From Polytrichum commune (Eukaryota > Streptophyta > Polytrichopsida > Polytrichales > Polytrichaceae), in the NCBI GenBank assembly GCA_950295325.1, contig OX485805.1, positions 32,601,501 to 32,665,500 on the forward strand: a stretch of DNA of 64,000 nucleotides, in the 5' to 3' direction. The stretch's first letter is position 1; each line of letters begins with the position of its first letter. Positions 1-11,288 of the stretch are shown here, in pieces. Under the pieces are notes generated by a model. It ran no database searches. It had not been told where the DNA came from and saw only the letters and a program-made list of their open reading frames with translations. The translations under genes were made by a program, and so were the position numbers.

Positions 1-670
1 GATGAAAAAGTAACTCTAACTTGTGAGTGAAGTGCAAAAAATCAAAATCAAAATAAAAACCTAATATGTGAGTGTGAGAGAGAAAGGAGAAAGAGGGAGT
101 TTGAAAGTGTGGAAGTTGTTCTTTAATGTGTTGTTGGAGTGAGTGTTGGGAGCAGTGTAGTTGCTAGAATAAGTGGGACACCATAGTAAGAAAATGCACA
201 AAAAATTACATGGCGGAAGGCGGCGAACTCGTGGCTTGTGGGCTGCGGTGGACGGTCCGCTTTGCCACCCTCACCGGAAGAGTGAGGGCGGCACACATAG
301 AACATGGATGGGTTTCATCCACTCCGCCATGCGGAGCGGTTGATCCCCGCTCATGTGCGCGACACTATGGTGTCCACCATCTTTGAGCCTTGTGGACACA
401 TCCATGATGGCTCACATTTGGCTCAATGGGTTGTTAAAGGAGGTATAACACCTTATGTTGCATCACGATTCCCGATATCAACATTAGGCCAACAGGCTCA
501 CATTCATGCCGGTACCTAACTATGGGCGTTGTTTTTTATTTTACTTTATTTTATTTATGGCTCACTGGGTTGTTTATTTTTTATTTTTTATATTAGAAAA
601 ACCCACCATCCTACTAGTGTACACTTGACACATGGACATTAAACATGTCTACACGTCTATCGTAGACTCT
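1..670. other. Intergenic DNA, no gene recognised
   Basis: The left half is purine-rich (GAGAGA, GTGTG). A more GC-rich patch at about 210-370 contains short self-complementary segments such as CCTCACCGGAAGAGTGAGG. Reading frames here are at most about 70 codons and match nothing I know. I see no splice-bounded coding signal. Confidence 0.5.
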
Positions 671-820
671 ACATTATTCAAATTCATGTCATTGTTCTAT
701 GAAACTGGCATTATTCCACGGAATATTACCCACATTCAATCTGAATATGGAAAATATTTCGTGGAATATTGTTAGTCCCACATAACACTGTCATGGATCT
801 GAAATTCTGAAGAATGTTAT
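671..820. repeat. Short hairpin MITE, family of 57270-57413
   Basis: This is about 150 bp with partly complementary ends (ACATTATTCAAATTCAT on the left, AATGTTAT on the right) and an inner hairpin, CCACGGAATATT against AATATTTCGTGG. The right half contains GTCCCACATAACACTGTC, which matches the clean copy at 57,270-57,413. This copy is more diverged, with an insertion in the right arm. It is non-coding. Confidence 0.55.
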
Positions 821-1374
821 GGAGCCACAATATGATGAATATATTATTACTATATACATGGGCTTGTGAGAAAATAAGCATTCCGATTTGGATGAGCGGT
901 GACGACTGAAAAGGCCTTTTTGTGACTGTCAAGGTGCTTGCCATTTTGGGCAACATCTCCATAACTCTCTTGTCTTCTCTTGTCAAGCCTTCCACTACTA
1001 ACTTACGTACACATCGCTATTAAATGAGTAATTCCTCATAAGCAGCTCAGTGGCCCCACATTCGGCATGGCCGCATCTGTTGTACTTACTTTGGGAGTTT
1101 GAAGTTTACCTGCCAAAAAGCTGTGAGCAGTAGCATTGACTTCGAATTTGCTTGTTGGATAATTTTGGGAAGAGCTTTTCATCGTAGAAAAGTTCCTAAT
1201 TTTTTGAATGTTTTTTGTGGGGTATAAAGCAATGACTCATTTGCAATTGATAAAGAGCGAAAGAAATAATTATGGAACGATTTCCCCATTCTGAATCATG
1301 AAGGAATCTTTAATAGCTTCTATATCAATCCTTCCATCCTTAGGTGTGAACTTGCATTTGCTATTCACTATGAA
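821..1374. other. Intergenic DNA, nothing recognised
   Basis: I see no coding signal, RNA gene or clear repeat boundary in this stretch. Reading frames are short and stop-rich. Confidence 0.4.
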
Positions 1375-1966
1375 GGGCCGCTTCACACTATGGCCGTCCG
1401 AGTCAATAGGCCATGGGACTGAATGGCCAAACTTTGTTGAGAGTCCAAAGAAATGGGCTGAAAATAGTGAATAAAATGTAGGAATTGGAGCCTTCGGCCG
1501 GGCGTATTGTGAAGCCTCCAAAGGCCAAGGCCAAAGCCCAAACCTTTGGCCATGAACTCCCACGGTCTCTTGGCTTGGATGGCCATAGTGTGAAGCCTCC
1601 GAAGGCCAAGCCCAAAGTCCAAACCCATATCATTTGGAGCAGAGTATCCCACTTTATTCTCTGCCCAAAGCAACCCCTCCAATCTAACGGCCAAGATCTT
1701 GTCAATTTATTATTTTATATGAAAAAAATTAACGGCCTCTCGACCATAGCTCGGGTTTCCATTCCCATCCGATCCAAGATTCCTTCGAGAGTCCATCACC
1801 TCGATAAAAATAAAAAAAATATTACTATGTAGGCATTTTGGAGAGCAATGGCATTTGGACTTTGGCCTCTAGTGTGAGGGGTCGAGAGGCCGAATTCTTG
1901 GTTTCTTGCAATGGAATTGGTGGAAATCGATGACCTCTTGACCTTCAGCCGTAGTGTGAAGTGGTC
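1375..1966. mobile_element. Harbinger/Tourist-like MITE with GGGCC ends (diverged)
   Basis: The left end GGGCCGCTTCACACTATGG faces a right end whose complement reads AGACCACTTCACACTACGG, giving imperfect terminal inverted repeats. The CTTCACAC core is shared with elements at 37,087, 48,908 and 57,807. An internal segment of about 85 bp (GTGAAGCCTCC then GGCCAAGGCC/GGCCAAGCCC) is present twice, near 1,508 and 1,590. That duplication creates overlapping reading frames of about 100 codons on both strands, which I regard as spurious. The flanks do not show a clean 3-bp duplication. Confidence 0.5.
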
Positions 1967-1989
1967 TTAAGGCGTGTCACTCTACTATG

Positions 1990-2113
1990 GATATTTTCAA
2001 CTCCACATATGATGTTTTTCCTGAGGGTGGACTCTTGGTGGAAAACCTATATGACATGCATGGGTCACTATGAAACTAAAGCCCTTATATATGAGAAGCA
2101 TATAGAGGAACAC

Positions 2114-2167
<54 letters not shown>

Positions 2168-2740
2168 TAACAACATGCTAGAAAGATGATTGATGTATTT
2201 GTGCTAAGCTTTTAAATTTTAATGTGGTAGATGCCTCCACTACATTTGTAAAATAGATATATCATTGATTAAATAGGTCTTTATTACACTTAAAATATGC
2301 TTTCACTTTCCAATGAACAAGGTATTTTTATCCATAACATGTAACTCAATGATTGTATTGAACAAACAAAGACAAGAGCACAATAACTAATCCATAATTT
2401 GGAGAGCACAATCAAAGGAAGCCCATGAGTGCTCCAAGAACCTGCAACTTGTAAAAACCTAGAATCTAAATGCAAACCCTAACAATACTATATGTGATAG
2501 TCATGGAGGACTATGACCATATGATGACAACAAATGAAAATGTGAATTGGATGAGACCAACACATCTATTGTAAGTTTCTCTCTCTCTCTCTCTCTCAAC
2601 CTTAGGGCCCCTTTTTGTACATTTATCTTTACTGCAAAAAAATTAATAGCCTTCTTAGATGTACACGCTAGAGAAGGATAACACATATTGCTTATATATA
2701 CTATGTACGCTAATGCCTCAAATAATATCCTTTCTTACGC
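1990..2740. repeat. Dispersed repeat of about 0.7 kb (second copy at 45240-45905)
   Basis: The order of motifs is the same as at 45,240-45,905. These include a region after ATATGAGAAG, CCTCCACTACAT, AATAGG(T/C)CTTTATTAC, AACCTAGAATCTAAATGC, CAAACCCTAACAA and TTAGGGYYCCTTTTTGTAC. The copies have drifted substantially. No conserved protein can be read from either strand. A long TA microsatellite has grown inside this copy at 2,118-2,163 and a CT microsatellite at about 2,577-2,597. Confidence 0.6.
2118..2163. repeat. (TA)n microsatellite
   Basis: This is an uninterrupted TA dinucleotide run of about 46 bases. The copy of the surrounding dispersed repeat at 45 kb lacks it, so it expanded after the two copies separated. 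Confidence 0.95.
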
Positions 2741-2832
2741 TCACGTTAGTTTGTAAGTGGTATGAAGAGTCCACCCCACCCCCTAGGTGATATTGTCTGT
2801 TGGATTAACTTGGGAACTGTCTCATTCGCTTA

Positions 2833-3244
2833 GGGCAAGGCTAGTGGCATGGCACCTGCATCTGCATCTGTTTTTTTTCATCCAAGATGCAGATGCAGGT
2901 GCAGGCCCCAGGCCCACTGATCGCCATTCTTGCAAATCGGGGATGAAATTATATCCAGGGTCCAGCCATCTGCCTGCATAACCCTTAGTTATGCAGGGTC
3001 CCTACTATCCATATGAGACAAACCCATTTTAGTATAATGACAGATGAGATGAGGTACATGTGAGACTAGAGTTTAACCTTTTGTATTTGGGTAGAGGGGG
3101 AATTTACTGACGTGACCACTCAAGGCGGATGGGTTTAGGGTGGGATACACGATGAGTGGGAGGCCTCTGCATCTCACATCCCGGACAGAGACCACTTTCT
3201 GTTTCCGGATGCGGATGCAGATGCAGGCATGATTGGGCTTGCTC
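2833..3244. mobile_element. GRGCAAGSC-ended MITE with terminal hairpins, TSD TTA
   Basis: The left end GGGCAAGGCTAGTGGCATGG and the complement of the right end, GAGCAAGCCCAATCATGCC, form terminal inverted repeats. TTA lies directly outside both (2,830-2,832 and 3,245-3,247), as expected for PIF/Harbinger-type target duplication. Next to the left end is a palindrome built from CTGCATCTGCATC. Next to the right end is related GGATGCGGATGCAGATGCAG. The same architecture bounds the larger element at 35,357-36,590. The 412 bp hold no coding region. Confidence 0.65.
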
Positions 3245-3247
3245 TTA

Positions 3248-3984
3248 GCGATTGTAGATAACAAAGATCAACATTCCAAATCTCGAAATTGAAATGAAAA
3301 CATGATTTATGATTATAAAAGTCAAATCGATCACACAATCCCCTCCCAATCAAGTTCATTATTGAACCTACTCTAATGGTGTCTAAATTACAAACCCATA
3401 ATCCAATCTCATTGTGACGCGTGCCTCCTTATTTCCGCCTGTCTCGTTGTATGCTCTTAACTACGAGCCTTGCATTATGCCCAATTAAGAAAAGTGACCA
3501 TGTAAAGGGCCCACACACCTTATAAGAGGGAGGGGAAGCTCGAACCAATCACGAAGCCCGAATTCCGATGCCTTTGCCCGGTTGGCTCTTGTGTGATGTG
3601 GCCCTAAAGCAGGAGAGCGAGCTTTGAGGGGGGCCGGGGGGGGGGGACTTTTGCGAGTTGAAAAGAAAAGGCTCTTGAGTTTTTTGCCAAGTTGCGCCAT
3701 GTCAAGCTTTGATGGTGCTGTCCCATGTGCACACGGAGCCAATCAACAAGTTCTTAGACCCTCACATTAATGAAGAAATTGTTCGCTCGGGCCCAGCAAC
3801 TTTTCTATCTTACATATAATGTGGGAAAAGGTCGGGCCTATTTTAACTCCGGTTCGCTTTGATCCCGCATGTACTTAAATGCTCTATAATCATCACTACT
3901 AAATAATAAGTTACAGGTTGGATTGAATAGGGCCAGATATACACTCACACCCAACGACCGCCTGGCATTGCCATCATGGACTCA
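3248..3984. other. Intergenic DNA with a G-run
   Basis: I find no gene. There is a G-rich tract at about 3,630-3,653. The segment near 3,390-3,425 (AATCCAATCTCATTGTGACG) resembles a motif found again near 8,155, 33,720 and 44,000, so part of this stretch is probably old repeat. Confidence 0.4.
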
Positions 3985-4265
3985 CCAGAAATTTGTTGAA
4001 TGTTGAATGTTGAATGTTGAATGTAGAGTCGAGAGTTATAAGGTAGATGTGTGTTATTCGGACACTTTTTCTCTCGTTCGATATGAAGCATGCAACTGGT
4101 TTGAGATGATTAGCAAATCCAAAATTGTGTCTGTAGTCATTTGCCTCATGAGTTTCAAGGTTCATATGAACATATTATCTTATTCATTATCAAAGTGAAG
4201 ATCCTCGTGGTCATAAGTCGGTTGTGTAGCAAAACCCCCCCTCATAATGTTGGATAATGACTATT
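3985..4265. repeat. Dispersed repeat family 'GATGATTAGCAAAT', copy 1
   Basis: The segment containing GATGATTAGCAAATCC, TAGTCATTTGCCTCATGA and ATTATCAAAGTGAAGATCC is repeated with drift at about 49,880-50,170 and 54,230-54,590, and partly at 33,180-33,310. Just inside the left edge a 7-bp microsatellite (TTGAATG, about four units) occupies about 3,996-4,025. No protein is recognisable. Confidence 0.55.
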
Positions 4266-4507
4266 ATCAGTAGTGAAGATTCCCATGTTCATTTAGGTGA
4301 GTTTCCATGTCTTGTGGTAGGTTAAAGGCATGGGTATGAGTATTATCACTTGACATTCTCGTGCTCTTTGGGTTAATAGGGTGTTTGGTATTTTTTTTTT
4401 GTATACATTTGAATTTGTTGATATCATTACTTATCAGCAAGTTGTTGCATTGTAGGGCTCGGAATTTTGCAAGCATAAGGCCCCTTTTATGCCTCTGCTA
4501 TGCTAGC

Positions 4508-4810
4508 TACACTAAATAGTCCTACTAATGTGGGTGGAAATTAGAAGGGAAAGAATTAGTGGGGACCACACTAATTCTCTAGTCAAGGTGGATTTAATGT
4601 GGGTTCAAGACCCATGTCTTCCCCTCAGTCTTCATGAAGACTTTTGATCAACACATTGAGTACTAGTTATAGGATTAAAGTAACACAAAACAAAATACCA
4701 TTCTCATTTATTTTCCATAAATAATTAACGAGGCCCATGCTAATATTTTACTTTAAATTTAATGTGGGTTGACATTAATGTGGCTCACATTAATATGACT
4801 ATTTAGTGTA
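4508..4810. mobile_element. MITE with TACACTAAATA ends
   Basis: TACACTAAATAGTCCTACT at the left is answered by a right end whose complement is TACACTAAATAGTCATATT, giving terminal inverted repeats of about 25 bp around a 303-bp element. The interior (AATGTGGG, TAAAGTAACACAAAACAAAATA) is related in inverted orientation to 34,855-35,175. It is non-coding. Confidence 0.65.
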
Positions 4811-5567
4811 CAACGTTCATGGTATCTAGTGTCACTTACTATTTGGAGTTATGTAGAGCTATACCATTTTACTAAGAATGTAGACTTACACTAAATAAAG
4901 TTGTTTGTGATCTACAACGTCCAAACAACCTCTTGCTTGACCTTTGTTAACAAGAAATGATATCCCTAGTAAAAAGTTAGAGCATTGTGCAATTTCAAAC
5001 AACAAGTGCCACTAAATCCCAAAAACAATGTAGCTAGTTATCCGGAAAATCAACTAGGGATAATGATGAATGCTATACCCTCACTTCCGGAGAAAAAGAA
5101 TTATCCTACACGAGCGTACTTCTTCTAATATAAAAACTTGACCCCTATAACTTTGTTGCCTAGTCACCTCAAAAGATCTTGAGTAAACTAAATGAAGGTT
5201 TTTGAAGTTGATTCATGTACCAAATCGACGTAAATGAGTAACTCCCGGGCGGCATATTTTTATTCAAAAGGTTGTATGTTGGACAAATGAGAGATACAAA
5301 CGCTCGAGTACAAAAATTCCCTCTCTCCTCACTTCCCGCTGCCCTTTTAGAAAGAGCTCAAAAAGCGAAAAAGAAAAAGAAAAGATAAGTGAGCACAATG
5401 GGGCCACATAACATGTACTTTGGCCCTCCTTTGTGACTCTCAAATTTCAACTGCCACCCTGCTTTGTCGCACAACCCACAACCAACACTCGTGCCATAAA
5501 TAATGAACGTTATCCAACCATGTACCATGTCACCATACACAGTACGTACATTTCTATAACCTGTTAC
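4811..5567. other. Intergenic DNA, nothing recognised
   Basis: No coding region, tRNA or clear repeat boundary is visible. Frames are short on both strands. Confidence 0.4.
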
Positions 5568-6256
5568 TTGTCTAGCTAGGTTTAAAAACAATTTTCCAAA
5601 ATGTCATTTATGTGGGTCTCAACTATGTTGGATTGGTATATTGGTATATGGATTCGTATACGGGTATTGTTGGATGCTTAAACCCTTGCCTCCAAGAAAC
5701 TAGTGTACAAGTTGGTTCATCCCAGCCGGTGACTCCATGCATGGTATCAATAATCAACATTAACGATCGCATCAAACAACCTGCCCGTGGGCATCAAACT
5801 TGTAATACTAGTCATGTACTGATATTCCATGTGTATCTAAAGGCAACACAATCTTTGTATACATGAGATATTATTTGGATCAATGTCATTCTAGACCATA
5901 TTGATGCTAGGATGATTTGAACTATGTTTCAAGGTTCTTGCATGAGACATGAACTTGTCTAGCTACGTTTAAGAACATTTTTTCAAAAAGTACTTTATGT
6001 AGGTCTGAACAATGTTGGATTGGTATGTGGGTGACTCGATGCATGATTTTAATAATCAACATTAACGATCGCATCAAAGAACATGCATGTGGGCATCAAA
6101 GTTGCAATACTAGTCATATATTGATATTCCATGGGTATCTCAAGGCAACTTAGTTTTTGTATAAATGAGTTATTAGTTGGATCGATGTCATTCCAAACCA
6201 TATTGATACTAGGATGGTTTGAACTAAGTTTCAAGGTTCTTGCATGATATATGAAC
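5568..6256. repeat. Two direct copies of a dispersed repeat
   Basis: Copy one (about 5,568-5,953) and copy two (about 5,954-6,256) both begin near CTTGTCTAGCTA. They share AATAATCAACATTAACGATC, GTGGGCATCAAA, ATATTCCATG and GGTTCTTGCATGA. Copy two lacks an internal segment. An inverted, more diverged relative lies inside intron 2 of the DUF309 gene at about 22,680-22,880. I see no protein. Confidence 0.7.
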
Positions 6257-6865
6257 CCCCATTGAACACCACAAGAAAAAGAAGTAGAGAAAATGTTGGA
6301 TATCTGACTAGATCCATCATAAGAGTTTATTGAAAAAAAAAATTATCCTCAAATATCTTGTAAACACATGAAATTTGCCATATGTATGCTTATGCTTAAT
6401 GATATCTTCCACTTGCATACTAAATTGCAAACACATGACACTTGCCATTCGTATGCTCGATAATATTTTCCCCTTGCATACTAAAACTCAAAACTATCAT
6501 CCCAAGTATTCCAAAGTGCTACACTATATGTCAGAAAGTAAATATGATTTCACTTTGAAAAGCTACTTACGTGGACAAATAATATCATATTGACAATTAA
6601 CCGAACATGGCAAAATCACCAATGATTAGTCCAAGATGACCCTAAACTACTGGATGATAGTGGAAAGGTGTCCAAGACCAAATGAAGTGGTTGGCTGTTC
6701 AATTCCCGATTGTGAAATCTTCGTTGTACTTGACGAAAAAAACTAGCCAAGTGACCACACGCCTCTTGTGTTCCAAAAAAAAGAGGAAAAAAAGAGAGTC
6801 ACCGATGACATTAGAAAAACATATGGAATGCACTTCAAATTAATAAAGAAAATATGAAAAATCAC
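6257..6865. other. AT-rich intergenic DNA
   Basis: There is a small internal duplication of about 65 bp (TTGCCATATGTATGC and TTGCCATTCGTATGC, near 6,378 and 6,443). I find no gene or other element. Confidence 0.4.
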
Positions 6866-7059
6866 AACATGTAACCGGTTGGACTTGGAAACAGTAGGAT
6901 TTTGACCGATTAAGCCCAAAAATCTCCCTCGACGTTGGTGCTAATGAATCGTGTAATGTGTGTTGGAGTTGGTGGACGGGTCAGGGGCAATGATCGGGGA
7001 GATTTTTGGACACAATCGGTCAAAATCCTACTGTTTACAAGTCCAACCGGTTACATGTT
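6866..7059. repeat. 194-bp palindrome carrying AACCGGTT
   Basis: The first about 62 bp (AACATGTAACCGGTTGGAC ... CCAAAAATCTCCC) are the near-exact reverse complement of the last about 62 bp (GGGGAGATTTTTGGACAC ... AACCGGTTACATGTT). A loop of about 65 bp separates them. The arms differ at only a few positions, so the structure is either recent or maintained. The following 130 bp resemble the unit of the 35.5-36.3 kb minisatellite. Confidence 0.85.
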
Positions 7060-7200
7060 GACATCCTTCGGTTTCCCTATATTTTAATTGGGGTATATTC
7101 TTCTATAAATTCCTCTAAAATGATTGGTAATTTTCATGCAGTCTTGAACTTCGACCGCTTATTTCTCAAACACAACCGGTTTACCTGTAACGAACTGCCG
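7060..7200. repeat. Single-copy relative of the 72-bp minisatellite unit
   Basis: CTAAAATGATTGGTAATTTT, then TTATTTCTCAAAC and CAACCGGTTTACC, appear here in the same order as CTAAAATGATTTGTAGTTTT, TTAGTTCTCAAAC and CCTGGTTTACCCT at about 35,484-35,590. In this locus the unit is not amplified. It may represent the dispersed precursor of the array. Confidence 0.55.
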
Positions 7201-8126
7201 GTTCTCCCCAATCATAGGTCAGGGGAGTGCCTTAAAATGAGACCCGAGTGCCATTTTGGAAGCTTGAAATGTGCAAATTATAGAAGTGCAGTTCAGGTAC
7301 TGTTAGACATGAAGGCTCCCATTAATGGCAGCAATCCAATGGCAGACGGCGCTCGTCGGGAGAGATCTAAGTGTATTCTAACAGGATTCCTAATAAAATG
7401 CCACTCTGCTTCGTGCCACAGCAGTAGGTGCAGATTATTACATAGTGCTCTGCTTCCTGCAGTACACTATTTTGTCTAATTAGTGTGGGTCACCATTTGG
7501 AGTTTCGCATTGTTTAAACATTTTAATGAGAGTATCATTTTTTACCCAAATAATATAAGTAGTTAGTATCTACAGAGAAGACTATGATGTAACTTAGTTG
7601 GTAGTAAACGATAATGTTGGTAAAAACTTATAGCAATATATAATTTTGAATGTTTACCCACACTAATCAGACCAAACAATGCAGTGCCTTACATATGCAA
7701 GCCTTATGTTATATGTGGTCACTTTGAGAGAAAGAAAATTTCAACTTTGGCCTCCTATAACTTTTGCATTATATACTCCGATTCTGAAATTTGAGATGAT
7801 AATTTGCGTGATTCACATTTGTCAACCGAATGAAACAATTCTTGATATGACCCAACGGATAAAAAATATATGATGGGTCATAATTGTCCACAATAGGGTC
7901 ACCTAAATTTATAGTGGGCACTTGTGACTTCACAGACACTTTGAATTTTTGAATTGGGTCAGTAAGTGTCTCGTCTAGTTGGCGGTGATTTGTGAATCAC
8001 ACAAATTGTCATTTTAGGCTTTGCAATCGGAATTGAGATGCAAACATTATAGGAGGGCGAAATGAAACTTTCTTCTCTCTCTTTAAGTGGTCATATTGGC
8101 CCTTCCAACTGTGTTATTGCTTAAAT
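7201..8126. other. Intergenic DNA
   Basis: A frame continues to about 7,479 but has no recognisable domain, and its beginning is repeat sequence. The rest shows nothing I can assign. Confidence 0.35.
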
Positions 8127-8742
8127 TTAGAATGGTGTATGTATTCTATGCACATAGTCCAATCTCATTGTACCACATGTCTTCCTAGTGTCCACAATCA
8201 TTCTCAAGGAAGAGTGAACATACAATGCCCACATACCTAAGAGCAAGGCTACCCTGACCTCAATGCCCGTACATGATATAATAGTTTGAGGTTGGAAACT
8301 CTCCCACCGCAACTCCGCTACAACCTCACTACAAGCTTAATGAAAGGGCTTCTTATTGAAGTTGGAGGTGGCTATTGAGGCCAACCTCAATCCTATTGAG
8401 GTTTCAAGGTTGTATTGAGGTTGGGTTGGGATTATCTATGACCACAACCTATATTGTCATTTGTAGAGAGATTATTAGGGCCAGTGAGGTTGGGGTGGGA
8501 ATGTAGCCCTTCCCCAACCTATATATCAGCTAGTTGTCATTTGGTAGCGAGGTATTGAGGTTAGGAGGGAGGTTGGTTGGGCCCCATAATCAAGCATGTG
8601 AGCCTTGTGTGTTCACTCTTTGTAACTTGTCACTCTTCCTTAGAAAATGGACTACTTATGGACACGAAACATACATACAATGATACAATGAGATTGGACT
8701 ATGTACTCAACATGAACATGACATGAACACCCATCATTCTAA
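8127..8742. mobile_element. Inverted-repeat element with a nested insertion
   Basis: The left part (TTAGAATGG ... CACATAGTCCAATCTCATTG ... GGAAGAGTGAACAT) recurs as reverse complement at about 8,600-8,742, giving imperfect arms of about 90-110 bp. A second element with a CAACCTCAAT-rich interior sits between the arms, from about 8,233 (GAGCAAGGCTACCC) to at least 8,510 (GGGAATGTAGCCC). No coding sequence is visible. Confidence 0.55.
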
Positions 8743-9100
8743 GTTCAAGCGGTAAGGTGGAAGGCGCTAAACCCTTAACACCCCACCCAAATCCAACTGA
8801 ACATCAGCCCCCCGTCCTATTGGTTTTGAGTAATCTACTCATGAAACTTTGGAACCTTATAACTTTGGCATACGATATCCAAAGAAGACATACTTTGGTG
8901 CATTGGAATCCCCTTTCAATCGCTAACAAGAAACACTTTAGTATCCACCGATTCGGTAATAGTAGATACGCTCAGCGCTTCAAGTGACGGTTTTAGCACC
9001 CTCTACCTCAACACTTCGACAATGGGGAGGGCCAATGTGATCCTTGCTTTGTAGTGCCCAGCATGATTCCCAGACAAATGCCATTACCTAACCTTACCTA
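8743..9100. other. Intergenic DNA, nothing recognised
   Basis: A frame of about 76 codons at 8,757-8,987 has no recognisable homology and ordinary composition. I do not call it a gene. Confidence 0.35.
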
Positions 9101-9384
9101 ACTTACTGGCCCAGCTTCAGTTCTGGCTCCCCCTCCTGCAGCCGATTATTACTGCGGTGAGGTAACTGAGTACGCAGGCCAGTGGGGAGCGAAGGGAAGG
9201 GAAGGGAGAGGGAAAGGGAAGCGAATTGCAAGTCGGGGCTCGAATCCCCACAAAATATCCGAGCTAGCAGGGCCATCGTCAGACCGCCCATCCCGCAGCC
9301 CAAATTGGAAACTTTCTTACTTAGACACCCACTGCGGCAAGCCGCTCTCCGAACAATATCCGAATCAACGTCGGTGGCAGGTCG

Positions 9385-9428
9385 CAAAGAAAGAAAGAAA
9401 GAAAGAAAGAAATAAAGAAATAAAGAAA
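9385..9428. repeat. (GAAA)n microsatellite
   Basis: GAAA units run from 9,385, with two TAAA variants near the right end. The tract marks the left side of a GC-richer island that continues to about 12.6 kb. Confidence 0.9.
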
Positions 9429-10409
9429 TTACAATTTTTATGTTATGCTACATATGTTGATCAAGTTAGGTTGTAGGTGGCACGCCTCTGTTCCGATCCG
9501 ATGCATCTGATTCACTTGCAGGAAGAAGCAGTTTGATCCAATTTGTTGCCCACTGCTTCCAGGATTTGATTGTGAGGTGGATGGTAAGGTTTGCTGTTGC
9601 CCATTTTTGCAGCTGGGATTTTGTGGCCGGGCGGTTGTGACTCTTTCCTTACTGCTTGGTGCTTTGCTGCTGGCTGTCGGCGGCTGGGCACCGAGGCTAC
9701 GCGATTCCGGAGTTGGATTTGTGCCGGGCGGGTAACGAAGGTTTTCACTTGACGTGGTGGGTCGGTGGCCGTGTGATGAGGAGTACTGGGGTAATATGGG
9801 GGTTGCCGTTTTCTGCCTGTGCTCATCATGTCATTGAGCTGCAGCTTATAACTTAGCCCCGACCTAGCATTACTAAGTAGCGAGCGGCGCAAGGATAATG
9901 CTGGCAGCTGGGTTGAGAGACAAGAGCCTAGCTAGTTTCGAGAATTGTAGAGTGTTCGTGAGAATTGATTGGGTTCTGGGTGCAGGTTTAGAGGCTTGTT
10001 GCAGAAAAATCTCCGTAGTCCCGGTTAGTCAGAGCTTCCAAGCTAGAATGTGAGTATTTTTCGGTGCGACATTGGATTTTCAAGGATCCAGGTACTGTCG
10101 CGAAGCCTCCATTATGTGGAGCCGCAGAAATTAGCCGATGTAGGTTTAAAGTTCGGTAGTCTATGGAGTTACCGAAAAGATTTCGTCGTTCCAGCATTGA
10201 GAGTAGTGGGGGATGCAGAAGGAATTAGTGCACGTCCTAGGTGTCGATGTCGTGCGCTTTCGTGCAGGCACTGCAGAACTTATTGAGAGTGAAGCGGTTC
10301 TTGTTGGGCGAAGAGGCTGGTCTCAAGTACATTTGATACATTTGCGATTTTAGCTATCTCACTCCTAAACTATCAGAGACTCCTTACTTCGGAGTCACTG
10401 CGCGCGACC
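9429..10409. other. GC-richer, possibly transcribed but non-coding stretch
   Basis: Composition changes from AT-rich intergenic DNA to a more balanced sequence with dyads such as GTGGTGGGTCGGTGG. Reading frames on both strands reach about 126 codons (minus strand 9,512-9,892) but contain no known motif. It could be a leader or promoter region of a gene in 10.4-12.3 kb. That is only inferred from composition. Confidence 0.25.
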
Positions 10410-10750
10410 TAACCTTGGCAGGGCTGGATTACTTCATCTCCAGAAATCAGCTCCACGATTGTGTGATTGCACCAACCTGGCCCTGGAGGGGCTGGATTAC
10501 TTCATCTCCAGAAATTAAGTCCACAACTGTGTGTTGCAGCATCCTAACCCTTGAAGGACTGGACTTCCATCATCTCCAGAAGTTAGGTCTACGTTTATGT
10601 AATTGCAGGAAACTAGCCCTGGAAGGGCTGGATTACTTCATTTTCCAGAAATTAGCACCACGATTTTGTGATTTCAGCTACCTAAGCCCGCAAGAGCTGG
10701 ATTACTTCATCTCCATAGATTGGCTCCAGGATTGTCTGATTTCAGTGGAG
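10410..10750. repeat. Five tandem copies of a 67-69 bp unit
   Basis: The phrase GCTGGATTACTTCATCTCC, followed by AGAAATYAG and CCACGATTGTGTGATT, starts at about 10,423, 10,491, 10,558 (diverged: ACTGGACTTCCATCATC), 10,627 and 10,696. In one frame the units translate to a recurring LDYFIS peptide. The period is not a multiple of three throughout, so the frame is kept only through small compensating changes. The array ends just before the ATG at 10,761. Confidence 0.85.
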
Positions 10751-10760
10751 CTTCGTTGAC

Positions 10761-11077
10761 ATGGACATCGACACCATGGAGCAAAAAGGTAGGCGTAGGA
10801 AATCACCCGCTGCGCACGACATGCCGCGAAGGCTGGTGGGCAGCAAGTGCGTGGACCAAAGGGTGCCCGTGTACTGGGATCAGACTGTCCCGGTGTGGCC
10901 ATTTGCGAAATCGCCAGCCGCCACCAAACTTCCAGCTCGCAATTTTGACGCCGCAACAGAGTCTTCGAACCTGCATTGTTGCTGCATTAATTCCTGCCAA
11001 TTGGTTCCATCTGCATCACCAGCTGGTGCAATGATTTTCGAGGACCAGTCGGCCAGGGCCTCTAATTCAGCAGTTTG

Positions 11078-11109
<32 letters not shown>

Positions 11110-11288
11110 GCAACAACAACAACAGCATCTTTGATCCTCCTGCATCCACCTCGACTTCCGAACTTCATGAGGTTGGACATCCTACAATCCTTCTAATTAG
11201 AAGCTGGAAATGGATTCCCGGGGTGGCATCAAATATCCCCTGTACAACAGTTGTTTCTAGATCACTTCCAATCCTTCCAATGCACTGA
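10761..11288 (+). CDS. Hypothetical 175-codon reading frame, possible gene or gene relic
   Basis: The frame opens with two close methionines (MDIDTMEQKGRRRK) and has a basic N-terminus. A middle part contains VPVYWDQTVPVWPF. A Ser/Asn homopolymer at about residues 108-122 is encoded by a CAG/CAA repeat at 11,077-11,130, and the end is unstructured. The CAG/CAA tract would read as polyglutamine in another frame, so the true gene, if any, may use different exons. A GT at 10,788 after GCAAAAAG could be a donor. I recognise no domain. It lies just after the 68-bp tandem array. It could equally be non-coding. Confidence 0.25.

Noticed and set aside
1383-1832. Overlapping frames of about 100-115 codons on both strands
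   Set aside because: They lie inside a GGGCC-ended MITE with an internal duplication and have no conserved motif.
10880-11149. Minus-strand polyleucine frame
   Set aside because: It is simply the complement of the CAG/CAA tract.
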